20,733 bases of DNA from Microbacteriaceae bacterium (GCA_022701925.1 JAKONM010000097.1:1-20733); one strand, 5' to 3'. Positions 1 to 8,442 are shown, numbered from the stretch's first letter. Notes: generated by a model not told the origin, from the sequence alone. Made by a program: numbers and translations.

Positions 1-16
1 AGATGGACGGGATCCG

Positions 17-2068
17 ATGACCGAGGAGCAGGCGACCACTCGCTCAGCGTCCGCCGCGGCGGAGGGCATCGACGCCGCCGCCTGGCCGGGCGGGGAGCAG
101 GGGCTGCCCGACCAGCACGGCGTCCCCGACGCGTGCGCGCGACCGACCCGGCACCGCGGTCGGCTCGCCCGGTGGGCGCTGGCGGGCGCGGACGAGGCCG
201 GCAGCCACCAGGGCCCGCACGGCCGGCCCGCGCAGACCCACTCCTGGCTGCGGGTCATGTGCCTGACGGGCGTCGACTACTTCTCCACGCTCGGCTACCA
301 GCCCGCCATCGCGGCCCTCGCGGCCGGCTTCGTCTCCCCCATCGCCACGCTGGTGCTGATCGCCCTGACGCTGCTCGGCGCGCTGCCGGTGTACCGGAGG
401 GTCGCCAGCGAGAGCTTCCGGGGCGAGGGCTCCATCGCGATGCTGGAGCGGCTGCTGCCCTGGTGGGGCGGCAAGCTCTTCGTGCTCGCGCTGCTGGGCT
501 TCGCCGCGACCGACTTCATCATCACCATCACGCTCTCGGCGGCGGACGCGGCCGCGCACGTGATCGAGAACCCGTTCGTGCCGCAGGCCCTCGGCGGCGC
601 CCAGCTGCCGATCACGCTGCTGCTCGTCGTGCTGCTCGGCGCGGTCTTCCTGCGCGGCTTCCGCGAGGCGATCGGCATCGCCGTCGTGCTGGTCGCGGTC
701 TACCTGGCGCTCAACGCGGTCGTCATCGGGGCCGCCTTCGTGCACGTCTTCGAGAACCCGTCGGTGTTCAGCGACTGGGGCTCCGCGCTGCTGCGGCAGA
801 ACGGCGGCAACCCGCTGCTGGTCGTCGCGCTGGCGCTGATCGTCTTCCCCAAGCTGGCGCTCGGCCTCTCGGGCTTCGAGACGGGCGTGACCGTGATCCC
901 GCAGATCCACGGCGACCCGGCGGAGACGGAGCGCCCCGAACGGCGCATCCGCGGCGCCAAGCGCCTGCTGACCACCGCCGCCGTGACGATGAGCGTCTTC
1001 CTGCTCACCTCCAGCCTGACCACGACGCTGCTGATCCGGCAGCGCGAGTTCCAGCCCGGCGGCGAGGCCAACGGCCGCGCCCTGGCCTACCTGGCGCACG
1101 AGTACCTGGGGCCGGTGGTCGGCACCGCCTATGACGTGTCGACGATCGCGATCCTCTGGTTCGCGGGCGCCTCCGCGATGGCGGGCCTGCTGAACATCGT
1201 CCCCCGCTACCTGCCCCGATACGGCATGGCGCCCACCTGGGCGCGGGCGGTGCGGCCCCTCGTCATCGTGTTCACGGTCATCGCGATCGGGATCACGGTG
1301 GCGTTCGACGCGGACGTCGACGCGCAGGGCGGCGCCTACGCCACCGGGGTGCTCGTGCTCATCACCTCCGCGTCCGTCGCCGTCACCCTCTCGGCCCGTC
1401 GCAAGCAGCAGCGCAAGCGCACGATCGGCTTCGGCGCGATCGCGCTGGTCTTCGTCTGCACCACGGTGGTCAACGTGATCGAGCGGCCCGACGGCATCAA
1501 GATCGGCGCGCTCTTCATCCTCGGGATCCTGGTCGTGTCGCTGGTCTCGCGGCTGCGGCGGTCGTTCGAGGTCCGCGCCACCAGCATCACCTTCGACCGC
1601 ACCGCGCTGCAGTTCCTGCAGGAGGCGGAGGACTTCGGCGAGGTGCACCTGGTGGCGAACGAGCCGGACGCCGGCGACGAGGCCGAGTACCGCGACAAGG
1701 CCCGCGAGGAGCGGCACGACAGCCACATCCCCGGCCGGGTCTCGATCATGTTCCTGGAGGTCGAGAAGTCGGACTCGTCCGACTTCGAGGAGGACCTGGT
1801 GGTGCACGGCGTGGTCAAGCACGGCTTCCGGGTGCTCGAGGTCACGAGCGGCAACGTCCCCAACACGATCGCGGCGGTGCTGCTGCAGATCCGCAACCTG
1901 ACCGGCGTCGTGCCGCACGTCTACTTCGAGTGGACCGAGGGGAACCCGATCTCGAACATGGCCCGCTTCCTCGTCTCCGGCGAGGGCGAGGTGGCGCCCG
2001 TGACGCGGGAGGTGCTGCGGGAGACCGAGCCCGACCTGCGCCGCCGACCCGCCGTGCACGTCAGCTGA
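17..2068 (+). CDS. APC-superfamily amino-acid permease with C-terminal cytosolic domain
   Basis: A 683-residue membrane protein. Residues 1-78 are a hydrophilic Ala/Gly-rich leader. About twelve hydrophobic segments follow between roughly residues 80 and 510, beginning at the motif MCLTGVDYFSTLGYQP, and the last ~170 residues are soluble and charged. The segment around GEGSIAMLERLLPWWGGK followed by ITITLSAADAA is typical of actinobacterial proteins annotated as APC-family amino-acid permeases. The substrate cannot be told from sequence. The ATG at 17 has a weak GGACGG ribosome site and lies at the window edge, so any promoter is off-window. Codon usage in the N-terminal leader is already strongly GC3-biased, which supports this start over the internal ATG at 258. 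The C-terminal domain is longer than in plain APC permeases (~450-500 aa) and may be regulatory. Family confidence is good; substrate unknown. Confidence 0.8.
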   Translation: MTEEQATTRSASAAAEGIDAAAWPGGEQGLPDQHGVPDACARPTRHRGRLARWALAGADEAGSHQGPHGRPAQTHSWLRVMCLTGVDYFSTLGYQPAIAALAAGFVSPIATLVLIALTLLGALPVYRRVASESFRGEGSIAMLERLLPWWGGKLFVLALLGFAATDFIITITLSAADAAAHVIENPFVPQALGGAQLPITLLLVVLLGAVFLRGFREAIGIAVVLVAVYLALNAVVIGAAFVHVFENPSVFSDWGSALLRQNGGNPLLVVALALIVFPKLALGLSGFETGVTVIPQIHGDPAETERPERRIRGAKRLLTTAAVTMSVFLLTSSLTTTLLIRQREFQPGGEANGRALAYLAHEYLGPVVGTAYDVSTIAILWFAGASAMAGLLNIVPRYLPRYGMAPTWARAVRPLVIVFTVIAIGITVAFDADVDAQGGAYATGVLVLITSASVAVTLSARRKQQRKRTIGFGAIALVFVCTTVVNVIERPDGIKIGALFILGILVVSLVSRLRRSFEVRATSITFDRTALQFLQEAEDFGEVHLVANEPDAGDEAEYRDKAREERHDSHIPGRVSIMFLEVEKSDSSDFEEDLVVHGVVKHGFRVLEVTSGNVPNTIAAVLLQIRNLTGVVPHVYFEWTEGNPISNMARFLVSGEGEVAPVTREVLRETEPDLRRRPAVHVS

Positions 2069-2180
2069 GCCCGCCCCGACCGTCGGCGCGCGATCGAGCG
2101 GACCGGTAGCGTCCGATCGCGACGGCCGCGTCCCGCCCCCTCCGACCGGAGCGACCGGGAGGCCGCAGGAGGAGCGCAGC

Positions 2181-3308
2181 GTGCCGGTGCCGCAGACGGT
2201 CGAGACCCCTGCCCGCGAGGTCCGCGCGCCCTCGGACGCCTCGCCGGAGGCGGCCCGCGCCTGGGTCGCCGAGGCCGTGCGCCTGCTCGAGGCGGACGCG
2301 AACCGCAGCGCGGACACGCACCTGCACGTGTTCCCGCTGCCCGGGTCGTGGGGTGTCGACCTGTACCTGAAGGACGAGTCGGTGCACCCGACCGGCTCGC
2401 TGAAGCACCGGCTGGCGCGCTCGCTGCTGCTCTACGGCCTGGTGAACGGCGCCATCGGCCCGCGCACCACGCTGGTCGAGGCCTCCAGCGGCTCCACCGC
2501 GGTGTCGGAGGCCTACTTCGCCCGCATGCTCGGCCTGCCGTTCGTGACGGTGCTGCCGCGATCGACGAGCCCGGAGAAGATCCGCCTGATCGAGTTCTAC
2601 GGCGGCCGGTGCCACGTCGTGGACGACCCCGCCCTCGCGTCCCGGGAGGCGGCGGTGCTGGGCGCGCAGGACGACGCCTACTTCCTGGACCAGTTCGCGC
2701 TGGCCGAGCGCGCCACCGACTGGCGCGGCAACAACAACATCGCCGAGAGCGTGTTCCGGCAGCTGGCGCTCGAGCGGCACCCGGTTCCCGCCTGGATCGT
2801 GGTCGGCGCGGGCACGGGCGGCACCGCCGCCACCTTCGGCCGGTACGCGCGCTACTCCCGCGTCGACACCCGGCTGGCGGTCGTGGACCCGGAGGGGTCC
2901 GCGCTGTTCCCGGCGTGGAGCAGCGGCGACCCGACGGCCGTGGCCACCTCGACCTCGCTGATCGAGGGCATCGGGCGGCCCCGCGTCGAGCAGTCGTTCG
3001 TGCCCGCGGTGATCGACCGCATGTTCGCGGTGCCCGACGCCGCGTCGATCGCGGCCTCCCGCCTGCTGCTCGCGCGCACGCAGCACTGGGCCGGCGGGTC
3101 CACCGGCACGAACCTCGTCGGGGCGTTCCAGATCATCGCCGAGATGCTGGCCGAGGGTCGCACGGGCAGCGTCGTCACGCTGATCTGCGACAGCGGCTCC
3201 CGCTACGCGCAGACCTACTACGACGACGGCTGGACGGCGGCGAACGGCCTCGACCTGCAGCCCCACACGCGGCGGATCGAGCAGTTCCTGGAGTCCGGCC
3301 GCTGGTGA
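2181..3308 (+). CDS. cds1: PLP-dependent cysteine desulfhydrase / cysteine synthase family (Cds1-like)
   Basis: A 375-residue fold-type II PLP enzyme. The Schiff-base lysine is in HPTGSLKHR (K75). The substrate/phosphate loop is EASSGSTA near residue 100, and the glycine-rich PLP phosphate-binding loop is GAGTGGTAA (from G209). The motif set DESVHPTGSLKHRLARSL and the long N-terminal stretch before it match mycobacterial Cds1, reported to degrade L-cysteine to sulfide, ammonia and pyruvate. True O-acetylserine sulfhydrylases usually have a shorter N-terminus and a NPxxSxKDR lysine motif. The start is a GTG preceded by a strong AGGAGG-like ribosome site (cgcaggaggagcgcagc). It is monocistronic-looking, 112 bp after the permease. 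A role in cysteine catabolism or sulfide production is inferred; a synthase activity cannot be excluded. Confidence 0.8.
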   Translation: MPVPQTVETPAREVRAPSDASPEAARAWVAEAVRLLEADANRSADTHLHVFPLPGSWGVDLYLKDESVHPTGSLKHRLARSLLLYGLVNGAIGPRTTLVEASSGSTAVSEAYFARMLGLPFVTVLPRSTSPEKIRLIEFYGGRCHVVDDPALASREAAVLGAQDDAYFLDQFALAERATDWRGNNNIAESVFRQLALERHPVPAWIVVGAGTGGTAATFGRYARYSRVDTRLAVVDPEGSALFPAWSSGDPTAVATSTSLIEGIGRPRVEQSFVPAVIDRMFAVPDAASIAASRLLLARTQHWAGGSTGTNLVGAFQIIAEMLAEGRTGSVVTLICDSGSRYAQTYYDDGWTAANGLDLQPHTRRIEQFLESGRW

Positions 3309-3431
3309 CTCGCGCACCGCTCATACGCTGAGGGTCGCGCGCTCGGCGGCTTCGGCGCTCTCGACCCCCTCCGAGGCGGCATCGGTTCCGAATGCAGCGC
3401 GTCACCGGCCTCCGGTCAGGAACCGCGTGCG

Positions 3432-3443
3432 GTGACATGTCAC
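3432..3443. promoter_or_regulatory. 12-bp perfect palindrome overlapping the sigma-factor start
   Basis: GTGACATGTCAC is a perfect 6+6 palindrome, and its central ATG (3437) is the preferred start codon of the sigma factor gene. It could be an operator for a dimeric regulator acting at translation start, or chance. No second copy was seen in the window. Confidence 0.25.
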
Positions 3444-4228
3444 AGTCTTCGATCGTGCAGGCGGCGCAGGTGGTACCGGTTCTCAGCGAGGTCGACGACG
3501 TCGTGCTCGCCGGACGGGCACAGCGGGGCGAGGAGCGGGCCTTCGCCGAGCTGCTGCGGCGGCACCGCGACGTCATGACGCGCACGGCGATGCGGCGCAC
3601 GCAGAACGCCGCCGACGCGGAGGACGTCGTGCAGGACACGGCGTTGAAGGCCTGGCAGAGCCTGGCCACCCTGCGGGACCCCGCGCGGATCCGCCCCTGG
3701 CTGCTGCAGATCACGGACCGCCGCGCCCTCACCCTGGTCGTGCTGCGCCGGCAGGAGCACGAGCTGGCGGAGGAGTCGGCGTGGGTCGCCGGCCCGGACC
3801 ACGGGGTGGAGCGGTTCGACCTGCAGGACGGCGTGCGCACCGCGCTGCAGGACATGCCCCGGATGCAGGCGCGGGCGTGGCTGCTGCGCGAGGTGGACGA
3901 GCTGAGCTATCGGCAGATCGCGGAGCGGCTCGGCGCCTCCGAGAGCACCGTGCGCGGCTGGCTGGTGCTGGCGCGCAGGCGGGTGCAGCGCGGCGTCGAG
4001 CAGTGCTGCCCGAACGCGAGGCCGGTGGCGGCGCCGATGAAGGGCCTTCCCGTCGGCAGCGTCGCCGCCCCGCCCGTACCGCCGGTCAAGTCGGCGGTCG
4101 CGACCTACCCGCCCGCCGAGGTCGAGGACGCGCGCCCCGTGGCGGGCCTGCGCTCCCCCCTCCACCGGGACCTCGCCCTCTCGACGGCCTCCGACTCGAG
4201 CGACGTGATGGAGGCGGTCGGCGACTGA
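3437..4228 (+). CDS. ECF-type sigma-70 family RNA polymerase sigma factor
   Basis: A 263-residue protein. Region 2 lies at about residues 35-100 (AFAELLRRH, then DAEDVVQDTALKAW). Region 4, with its helix-turn-helix, lies at about residues 135-185 (ELSYRQIAERLGASESTVRGWL and ARRRVQRGV). It directs RNA polymerase to a small promoter set. After region 4 comes an adjacent Cys pair (C190-C191) and a ~70-residue Pro/Ala/Val-rich tail that ordinary ECF factors of ~170-200 aa lack. No anti-sigma factor gene is adjacent; the next gene is a convergent TetR regulator. An in-frame ATG at 3392 would add 15 residues, but those codons (tca gga tgc ggt) are unlike the rest, so 3437 is preferred. Targets unknown. 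Confidence 0.82.
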   Translation: MSQSSIVQAAQVVPVLSEVDDVVLAGRAQRGEERAFAELLRRHRDVMTRTAMRRTQNAADAEDVVQDTALKAWQSLATLRDPARIRPWLLQITDRRALTLVVLRRQEHELAEESAWVAGPDHGVERFDLQDGVRTALQDMPRMQARAWLLREVDELSYRQIAERLGASESTVRGWLVLARRRVQRGVEQCCPNARPVAAPMKGLPVGSVAAPPVPPVKSAVATYPPAEVEDARPVAGLRSPLHRDLALSTASDSSDVMEAVGD

Positions 4229-4353
4229 TCCGGAGTGCGAGGGCCGCTCTCGGCGGCGGCGCGCGGCGCCCCCGGTCGGCGGCACGACGCCAGCGCACCT
4301 CGCTCCACGTCCGGGGGTGCGCCGAGCGCGACCGCGGGGAAGCGAGGGCCCGG
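4229..4353. other. Convergent intergenic spacer between sigma factor and tetR
   Basis: A 125-bp very GC-rich stretch lies between two converging genes. It contains several imperfect C/G inverted segments (for example cggcgcccccgg versus ccgggggtgcgcc) that could fold as a weak bidirectional terminator. No clean hairpin or U-tract was found. Confidence 0.3.
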
Positions 4354-5028
4354 TCAGAGATCCACGAGGCGCAGGCCCTCGGTCTGTCGGTCCTCGGACG
4401 AGGCGGTCCGATCCGCCTCGCGCAGGAAGCGCTCCAGGTCGCCGCCCCGCAGCTCCGGGGGTGAGATGCCGAACTGGTTCAGGGTGAACAGGAACTCGGC
4501 GGCCATGTCGAAGTCGGGTTCGTGCAGCCAGCGGATCTGCAGCCCCTCGATGGTGGCGAGCAGGATCCGCGCGATGCGCTCGGGGTCCGCGTCCGGATCG
4601 ACGCCGCCGCTCGCCTGCTGGTTCCGGATCTCCTCGACGATCTCCGGAGTCAGGCCCCGGTACCGGTCGCTGTAGAAGCCGCGATGCGGATGGTCGGGAT
4701 CGATGGCTTCCACGACCGCGGTCATGTACAGGTGGATCAGGCCGGGGATCTGCGTGTTGTGCCGGATGCCGCGCAACCAGTCCGCGAAGTGGGTGAGCCC
4801 CTCACCGCGTTCGGCGTTGTCCTCGTCCCAGGTGGTGATGACGTGCTGCAGAAGGTCTTCCCGGGACGAGAAGTAGTACTGCAGCAGTGCGGGGCTCACG
4901 CCGACGTGCCGGGCGATCGCGGACATCGAAGCGCCGCGGGAGCCGAGGGCGGAGAAGACCTCGAGCGTGCTGCGCAGGATCGAGCGTCGTCGCTCGCGCC
5001 CCTTCGCGTAGGGGCCTCGGTCAGCCAC
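4354..5028 (-). CDS. TetR/AcrR family transcriptional regulator
   Basis: A 224-residue protein. The N-terminal TetR DNA-binding domain at residues ~12-60 reads ILRSTLEVFSALGSRG, then SMSAIARHVGVSPALLQYYFSSREDLL, the classic helix-turn-helix and YYF signature. The C-terminal ligand and dimer domain is divergent, as usual. The start is GTG at 5028; the nearby ATG and GTG codons at 5039 and 5036 are out of frame. It is divergent from the sugar-uptake operon that starts at 5210, and the ~180-bp gap between them carries an AAACCTG/CAGGTTT inverted repeat. It is therefore most likely the local repressor of that operon and of itself, released by the imported compound or a metabolite. A TetR regulator in charge of a carbohydrate ABC operon is less common than LacI, DeoR, ROK or GntR. 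Confidence 0.88.
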   Translation of the reverse strand: MADRGPYAKGRERRRSILRSTLEVFSALGSRGASMSAIARHVGVSPALLQYYFSSREDLLQHVITTWDEDNAERGEGLTHFADWLRGIRHNTQIPGLIHLYMTAVVEAIDPDHPHRGFYSDRYRGLTPEIVEEIRNQQASGGVDPDADPERIARILLATIEGLQIRWLHEPDFDMAAEFLFTLNQFGISPPELRGGDLERFLREADRTASSEDRQTEGLRLVDL

Positions 5029-5071
5029 GCCGCCACCATAGCCGCGGGCCGTCCGGACCTTGGTAATGGTT

Positions 5072-5078
5072 CAGGTTT
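5072..5078. promoter_or_regulatory. Additional CAGGTTT half-site
   Basis: CAGGTTT is the same heptamer as the arms of the 5098-5120 inverted repeat, oriented like its right arm and lying 26 bp upstream of the left arm. It forms a wider inverted pair with AAACCTG (19-bp gap), so a second TetR dimer or a half-site could bind here, nearer the tetR side. Confidence 0.4.
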
Positions 5079-5097
5079 GGTGCCGGACGACGCGCCG

Positions 5098-5120
5098 AAA
5101 CCTGATCCTTGTGCAGGTTT
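5098..5120. promoter_or_regulatory. Candidate TetR operator (inverted repeat)
   Basis: AAACCTG, a 9-bp spacer and CAGGTTT form a perfect 7+7 inverted repeat of 23 bp overall, in the divergent gap between tetR and the binding-protein gene. A TTGTGC -35-like element (5109-5114) lies inside it and a weak -10-like TACTAG is at 5130-5135. Binding there would block operon transcription. The repeat is visible; the role is inferred from position. Confidence 0.6.
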
Positions 5121-5209
5121 TGAATCTTGTACTAGCGTCAGTGTTCACCGGTCGGCGAGCGCCTCTCACGCCTGCACGACCGGCTCACAGCAACGACGAA
5201 GGAGTCGAA

Positions 5210-6484
5210 GTGAAGAGGTCTCAGTTCTTGGCCGCTGCCGGGGCAGCAGCGGTCGCCGTGGCCCTCGCGGGCTGCACCGGCGGCGCTCCGACGGCGTCGA
5301 GCGCATCCGGGGACGGGAAGAGCGTCAGCTACCTGATCGGGCAGCCCGACACGCCGGAGCAGCTGGCCGGCATCAAGGCCAACATGAAGACGTTCGAGCG
5401 CGAATCGGGCATCACCGTCGACCTGCAGGTCGTGCCGAACAGCAGCGCGCGCACGCTGGTGCAGACACGACTCCGCTCCGGCAAGGGGCCCGACGTCTTC
5501 GGCTACGACACCGGTCCCGGGTTCGCGGGCGTGCTCGCGAAGGCTGGCCTCCTGTACGACCTGACGGATCACGTGAAGACCGCCGACTGGGGCATCTACG
5601 ACTGGGCCAAGCCCGCCGTGACGTTCGACGGCAAGTTCTACGGCATCCCCGACCAGATCGAGCAGGTCGGGCTCTACTACAACAAGGACCTCTTCGAGCA
5701 GTACGGGCTGGAGGCGCCGACCACCATGGCCGCGCTCGAGACGGCGGCGAAGAAGATCGAGGCCGAGGGCAAGATCCCCTTCGCAGCGGGCAACAAGGAG
5801 GGGTGGGAGGGCGGCCACATGCTGTCGATGGCCCTCGCCAGCCAGGTCGGCGCGAGCGCCATGGGCGAGCTCATCGCCGGTGATTCGAGCTGGGACTCGG
5901 ACGGGGTGAAGTCGGCGCTGTCCACCTGGGCGGGCTTCCAGAAGGCGGGCTGGCTGCCCCCGTCGCCGAACGGGATCACCTACGACAACAGCAACGCCCT
6001 GTTCTACTCCGGGCGCGCGGCGATGAACCCGACCGGCACCTGGCTGATCCAGACGCTGAAGGACGCGGTGAAGTTCGACGTCGGCTTCGTGAACTTCCCC
6101 GCCCCGTCGGGTGATGCGGTCGCGACGACCGGGCTCGGGGCGGGCACCTTCATGTCGTCGTCCTCGAAGAACACGGCCGCCGCGCTCAAGCTGATGGACT
6201 ACCTCGCGGGCGACTCGCACGGCGAGTGGGAGCTGCAGCGATACCTGATCCCGGCGCACCCGGTCGAGGGCGGGACCAGCGACGACCCGCTCTTCCAGCA
6301 GGTCGTCGAGGACACCGCCTCCTACGCGGAGACCGGGGCGGGCACCGGGGCGAACATCGACGTCTCCGCGACCGACGTGTTCAACAAGGCCATGTGGGAC
6401 GGCATGCAGGGCATCGTCGGCGGGACGAAGACGCCGGACCAGGTCGCCGCGAGCCTGCAGGCCGCGGCCGAGAAGTCGAAGTAG
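5210..6484 (+). CDS. Sugar ABC transporter substrate-binding lipoprotein
   Basis: A 424-residue extracellular solute-binding protein (family 1 type). It has a short lipoprotein signal peptide with lipobox LAGC (acylated Cys22) after MKRSQFL and an Ala/Val core. The mature protein has the hallmarks of sugar-binding proteins: GPDVFGYD near the hinge, a YYNKDLFEQYGL motif, and a C-terminal KTPDQVAASLQAAAEK. It captures a sugar-like ligand outside the membrane and delivers it to the two permeases that follow directly. The GTG start at 5210 is preceded by GAAGGAG with a 5-nt gap. The open frame continues upstream but would run through the operator, so this start is preferred. Ligand unknown; it is not recognisably related to the second binding protein (12366-13682) beyond the family. 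Confidence 0.88.
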   Translation: MKRSQFLAAAGAAAVAVALAGCTGGAPTASSASGDGKSVSYLIGQPDTPEQLAGIKANMKTFERESGITVDLQVVPNSSARTLVQTRLRSGKGPDVFGYDTGPGFAGVLAKAGLLYDLTDHVKTADWGIYDWAKPAVTFDGKFYGIPDQIEQVGLYYNKDLFEQYGLEAPTTMAALETAAKKIEAEGKIPFAAGNKEGWEGGHMLSMALASQVGASAMGELIAGDSSWDSDGVKSALSTWAGFQKAGWLPPSPNGITYDNSNALFYSGRAAMNPTGTWLIQTLKDAVKFDVGFVNFPAPSGDAVATTGLGAGTFMSSSSKNTAAALKLMDYLAGDSHGEWELQRYLIPAHPVEGGTSDDPLFQQVVEDTASYAETGAGTGANIDVSATDVFNKAMWDGMQGIVGGTKTPDQVAASLQAAAEKSK

Positions 6485-6486
6485 GG

Positions 6487-7455
6487 GTGGCCGCCACCGC
6501 AGCAGCGCCGCTGCTGAAGCCCGCGCGCCGGACGCGGCGTCGGCCGTCCTCGACCAGCCCGAAGGTCACGAGGCGGGCGCAGGCCCGCCTCGGCCTGATC
6601 CTGGTCGCACCGCTGATGGTCCTGACCGTCGTCTTCTTCGTGGTGCCGCTGCTGTCGAGCGTCTACTACTCGCTGATCGACTACGACGGCATCTCCGCGA
6701 CGCCGGCGTTCGTCGGGCTCGGCAACTTCGTCGAGCTGTTCAGCGACCCCGAGGTCTGGCACGCGCTCGGCAACAACCTGATCTGGATCGTGCTCGGCAC
6801 CGCCGCGCCGCTGATCCTGGGCCTCGCCTTCGCACTGCTGCTCTGGACCGCGCGCCGCGGCAGCCGCTTCTACCGGCTCGCCCTGTTCTTCCCCTACGTG
6901 ATGCCCGGGGTCGCGATCGGCATCACCTGGGGCTGGATCTACGACCCGATCGACGGCTGGCTCAACGTGGGCCTGCGCGCGATCGGCCTCGGCGGCCTCG
7001 CGACCGGCTGGCTGGGTCAGCCGGACACCGCCCTGATCGCGGTGCTGGTCACCGCGATCTGGGGGGCGTGCGGCTTCGTGATGGTGATCTTCCTGTCCGC
7101 GCTGCAGAACGTGGATCAGGAGCTGATCGACGCCGCGCGCCTGGACCGGGCGAACGCCCTGCAGCGCGTCCAGCACGTCGTCGTGCCGCAGATCATGCCG
7201 GTCTTCATCATGGTGACGACGGTGACCCTGGTCGGCGGATTCTCCGTCTTCGACATCATCTTCATCATGACCCAGGCGGGTCCGGCGAACGCCAGCAACG
7301 TGCTCGGCACCTACGCGTTCACCAACGCGTTCCAGCTGAACCGGATCAGCTACGGCACGGCGATCGCGCTGCTGATCACCGCCCTGTCGATCCCCTGCGC
7401 AGTGCTGCTGAACCGGCTGCAGCGACGGCTGTCGATCGAGGGGATGGGGTCGTGA
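6487..7455 (+). CDS. Sugar ABC transporter permease (MalF-type)
   Basis: A 322-residue integral membrane permease with an Arg/Lys-rich cytosolic N-terminus (~33 aa) and six predicted membrane segments beginning at LGLILVAPLMVLTVVFFVVP. The cytoplasmic EAA loop, which contacts the ATPase, reads ELIDAARLDRANALQRVQHVVVPQIMP. It deviates from the consensus at two places (DRAN for DGA, VP for LP). The GTG start lies 2 nt after the binding-protein stop, so translation is probably coupled. A TQAGPANAS motif precedes the last segments, as usual in sugar permeases. It forms a heterodimer with the next gene's product. No ATP-binding subunit is encoded in the window. Confidence 0.87.
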   Translation: MAATAAAPLLKPARRTRRRPSSTSPKVTRRAQARLGLILVAPLMVLTVVFFVVPLLSSVYYSLIDYDGISATPAFVGLGNFVELFSDPEVWHALGNNLIWIVLGTAAPLILGLAFALLLWTARRGSRFYRLALFFPYVMPGVAIGITWGWIYDPIDGWLNVGLRAIGLGGLATGWLGQPDTALIAVLVTAIWGACGFVMVIFLSALQNVDQELIDAARLDRANALQRVQHVVVPQIMPVFIMVTTVTLVGGFSVFDIIFIMTQAGPANASNVLGTYAFTNAFQLNRISYGTAIALLITALSIPCAVLLNRLQRRLSIEGMGS

Positions 7456-8375
7456 CCGGTGTGACGGAGCGCAGCGCCGTGGTCGCTGCGGAGGCCTCGC
7501 AGTTCGATCTCGCCCGCACGACCGCCGCCGAGCCGCCGAGGCGCGCACCGGTGCGTCGTCGAGCCGGGCTCGCGCTGCAGCACGTGGTGCTGCTCGCGCT
7601 GTCGCTGCTCTGGCTGGGCCCGGTGGTCCTGATCGTGTCGACGTCGCTGAAGACGACGCAGGACGTGCGGGTGAACCCGTTCGGGCTGTTCTCGTCGTTC
7701 TCGCTGGAGAACTTCTCCAAGGCGTGGATCGGCGGCCAGTTCAGCGACTACGTGCTGAACAGCATCCTGCTGTCGGTGCCGTCGACGGCGCTGATCCTGG
7801 TGCTGTCGACGATGGGCGGCTACGCCTTCGCGCGCCTGCCCTTCCCGGGCCGCAGCGTGATGTTCTACACGGTGATCCTCGGCCTGCTGGTGCCGTTCTT
7901 CGCCTTCATGATCCCGCTGTACTTCCAGCTGCGCAGCATGGGCCTGCTCGACACCCTCGTCGGCGTGGACCTGGTCCTCACCGTGACGGGGCTGCCGTTC
8001 GGCGTGTTCTTCATGCGGGCCTTCTTCCTGGACCTGCCGGTCGAGCTGGAGCAGTCCGCGCGCGTCGACGGGGCGAGCGAGTGGCAGATCTTCTGGCGGG
8101 TGATGCTGCCGCTGGTGCGGTCCGGGATCTCGGCCCTCGGGGTCTTCTCGTTCATCCAGACCTGGAACAACTTCCTGGTGCCGGTGCTCTATCTGCCCGG
8201 CGGCGAGCTGCGCCCGCTGACGACGGGGCTGTTCACCTTCATCAGCGGCCGCCAGGTCGACATCGGCCCGCTCGCGGCCGCCTGCATCATCACGATGGTG
8301 CCGGTGGTGGCGGTGTTCCTCGTGATGCAGCGCCAGGTCGCCCAGGGGTTCATCTCCGGCGCCGTCAAGGGCTGA
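7452..8375 (+). CDS. Carbohydrate ABC transporter permease (MalG-type)
   Basis: A 307-residue permease with six membrane segments after a ~38-residue cytosolic leader (first segment near VVLLALSLLWLGPVVLIVSTSLK). The EAA loop is canonical: ELEQSARVDGASEWQIFWRVMLP. It ends with the typical MalG-like C-terminus QRQVAQGFISGAVKG. The GTG start at 7452 overlaps the stop of the preceding permease (GTGA), which indicates coupled translation. It pairs with the product of 6487-7455 to form the channel of the TetR-linked importer. Confidence 0.88.
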   Translation: MTGVTERSAVVAAEASQFDLARTTAAEPPRRAPVRRRAGLALQHVVLLALSLLWLGPVVLIVSTSLKTTQDVRVNPFGLFSSFSLENFSKAWIGGQFSDYVLNSILLSVPSTALILVLSTMGGYAFARLPFPGRSVMFYTVILGLLVPFFAFMIPLYFQLRSMGLLDTLVGVDLVLTVTGLPFGVFFMRAFFLDLPVELEQSARVDGASEWQIFWRVMLPLVRSGISALGVFSFIQTWNNFLVPVLYLPGGELRPLTTGLFTFISGRQVDIGPLAAACIITMVPVVAVFLVMQRQVAQGFISGAVKG

Positions 8376-8391
8376 CGGCCCCTCCCCTCGT

Positions 8392-8407
8392 GGGCGCTGC
8401 GGCGCCC
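8392..8407 (+). repeat. Short intercistronic hairpin
   Basis: GGGCGC, loop TGCG and GCGCCC form a 6-bp perfect stem in the 67-bp gap between the permease and dehydrogenase genes. It has no U-tract. It may tune expression between transporter and enzyme halves of the operon by partial termination or RNA processing, or be chance in GC-rich DNA. Confidence 0.3.
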
Positions 8408-8442
8408 CTCATCTCCCGCATCGAATCGAGAAGGAATCAGTC

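Noticed and set aside
44..2317. A 757-codon open frame on the minus strand opposite the permease
   Set aside because: It is the antisense of a clear membrane-transporter gene. Its translation is rich in His/Arg/Asp/Gly with no domain, which is typical of high-GC shadow frames.
3419..3423. GGAAC as the -35 of an ECF autoregulated promoter
   Set aside because: No matching CGT-like -10 occurs at 16-17 bp, and the site is too close to the start codon.
3392..3436. Upstream ATG (3392) as sigma-factor start
   Set aside because: The added 15 codons do not follow local codon usage, and conserved sigma region 2 begins well after 3437. It is not excluded but less likely.
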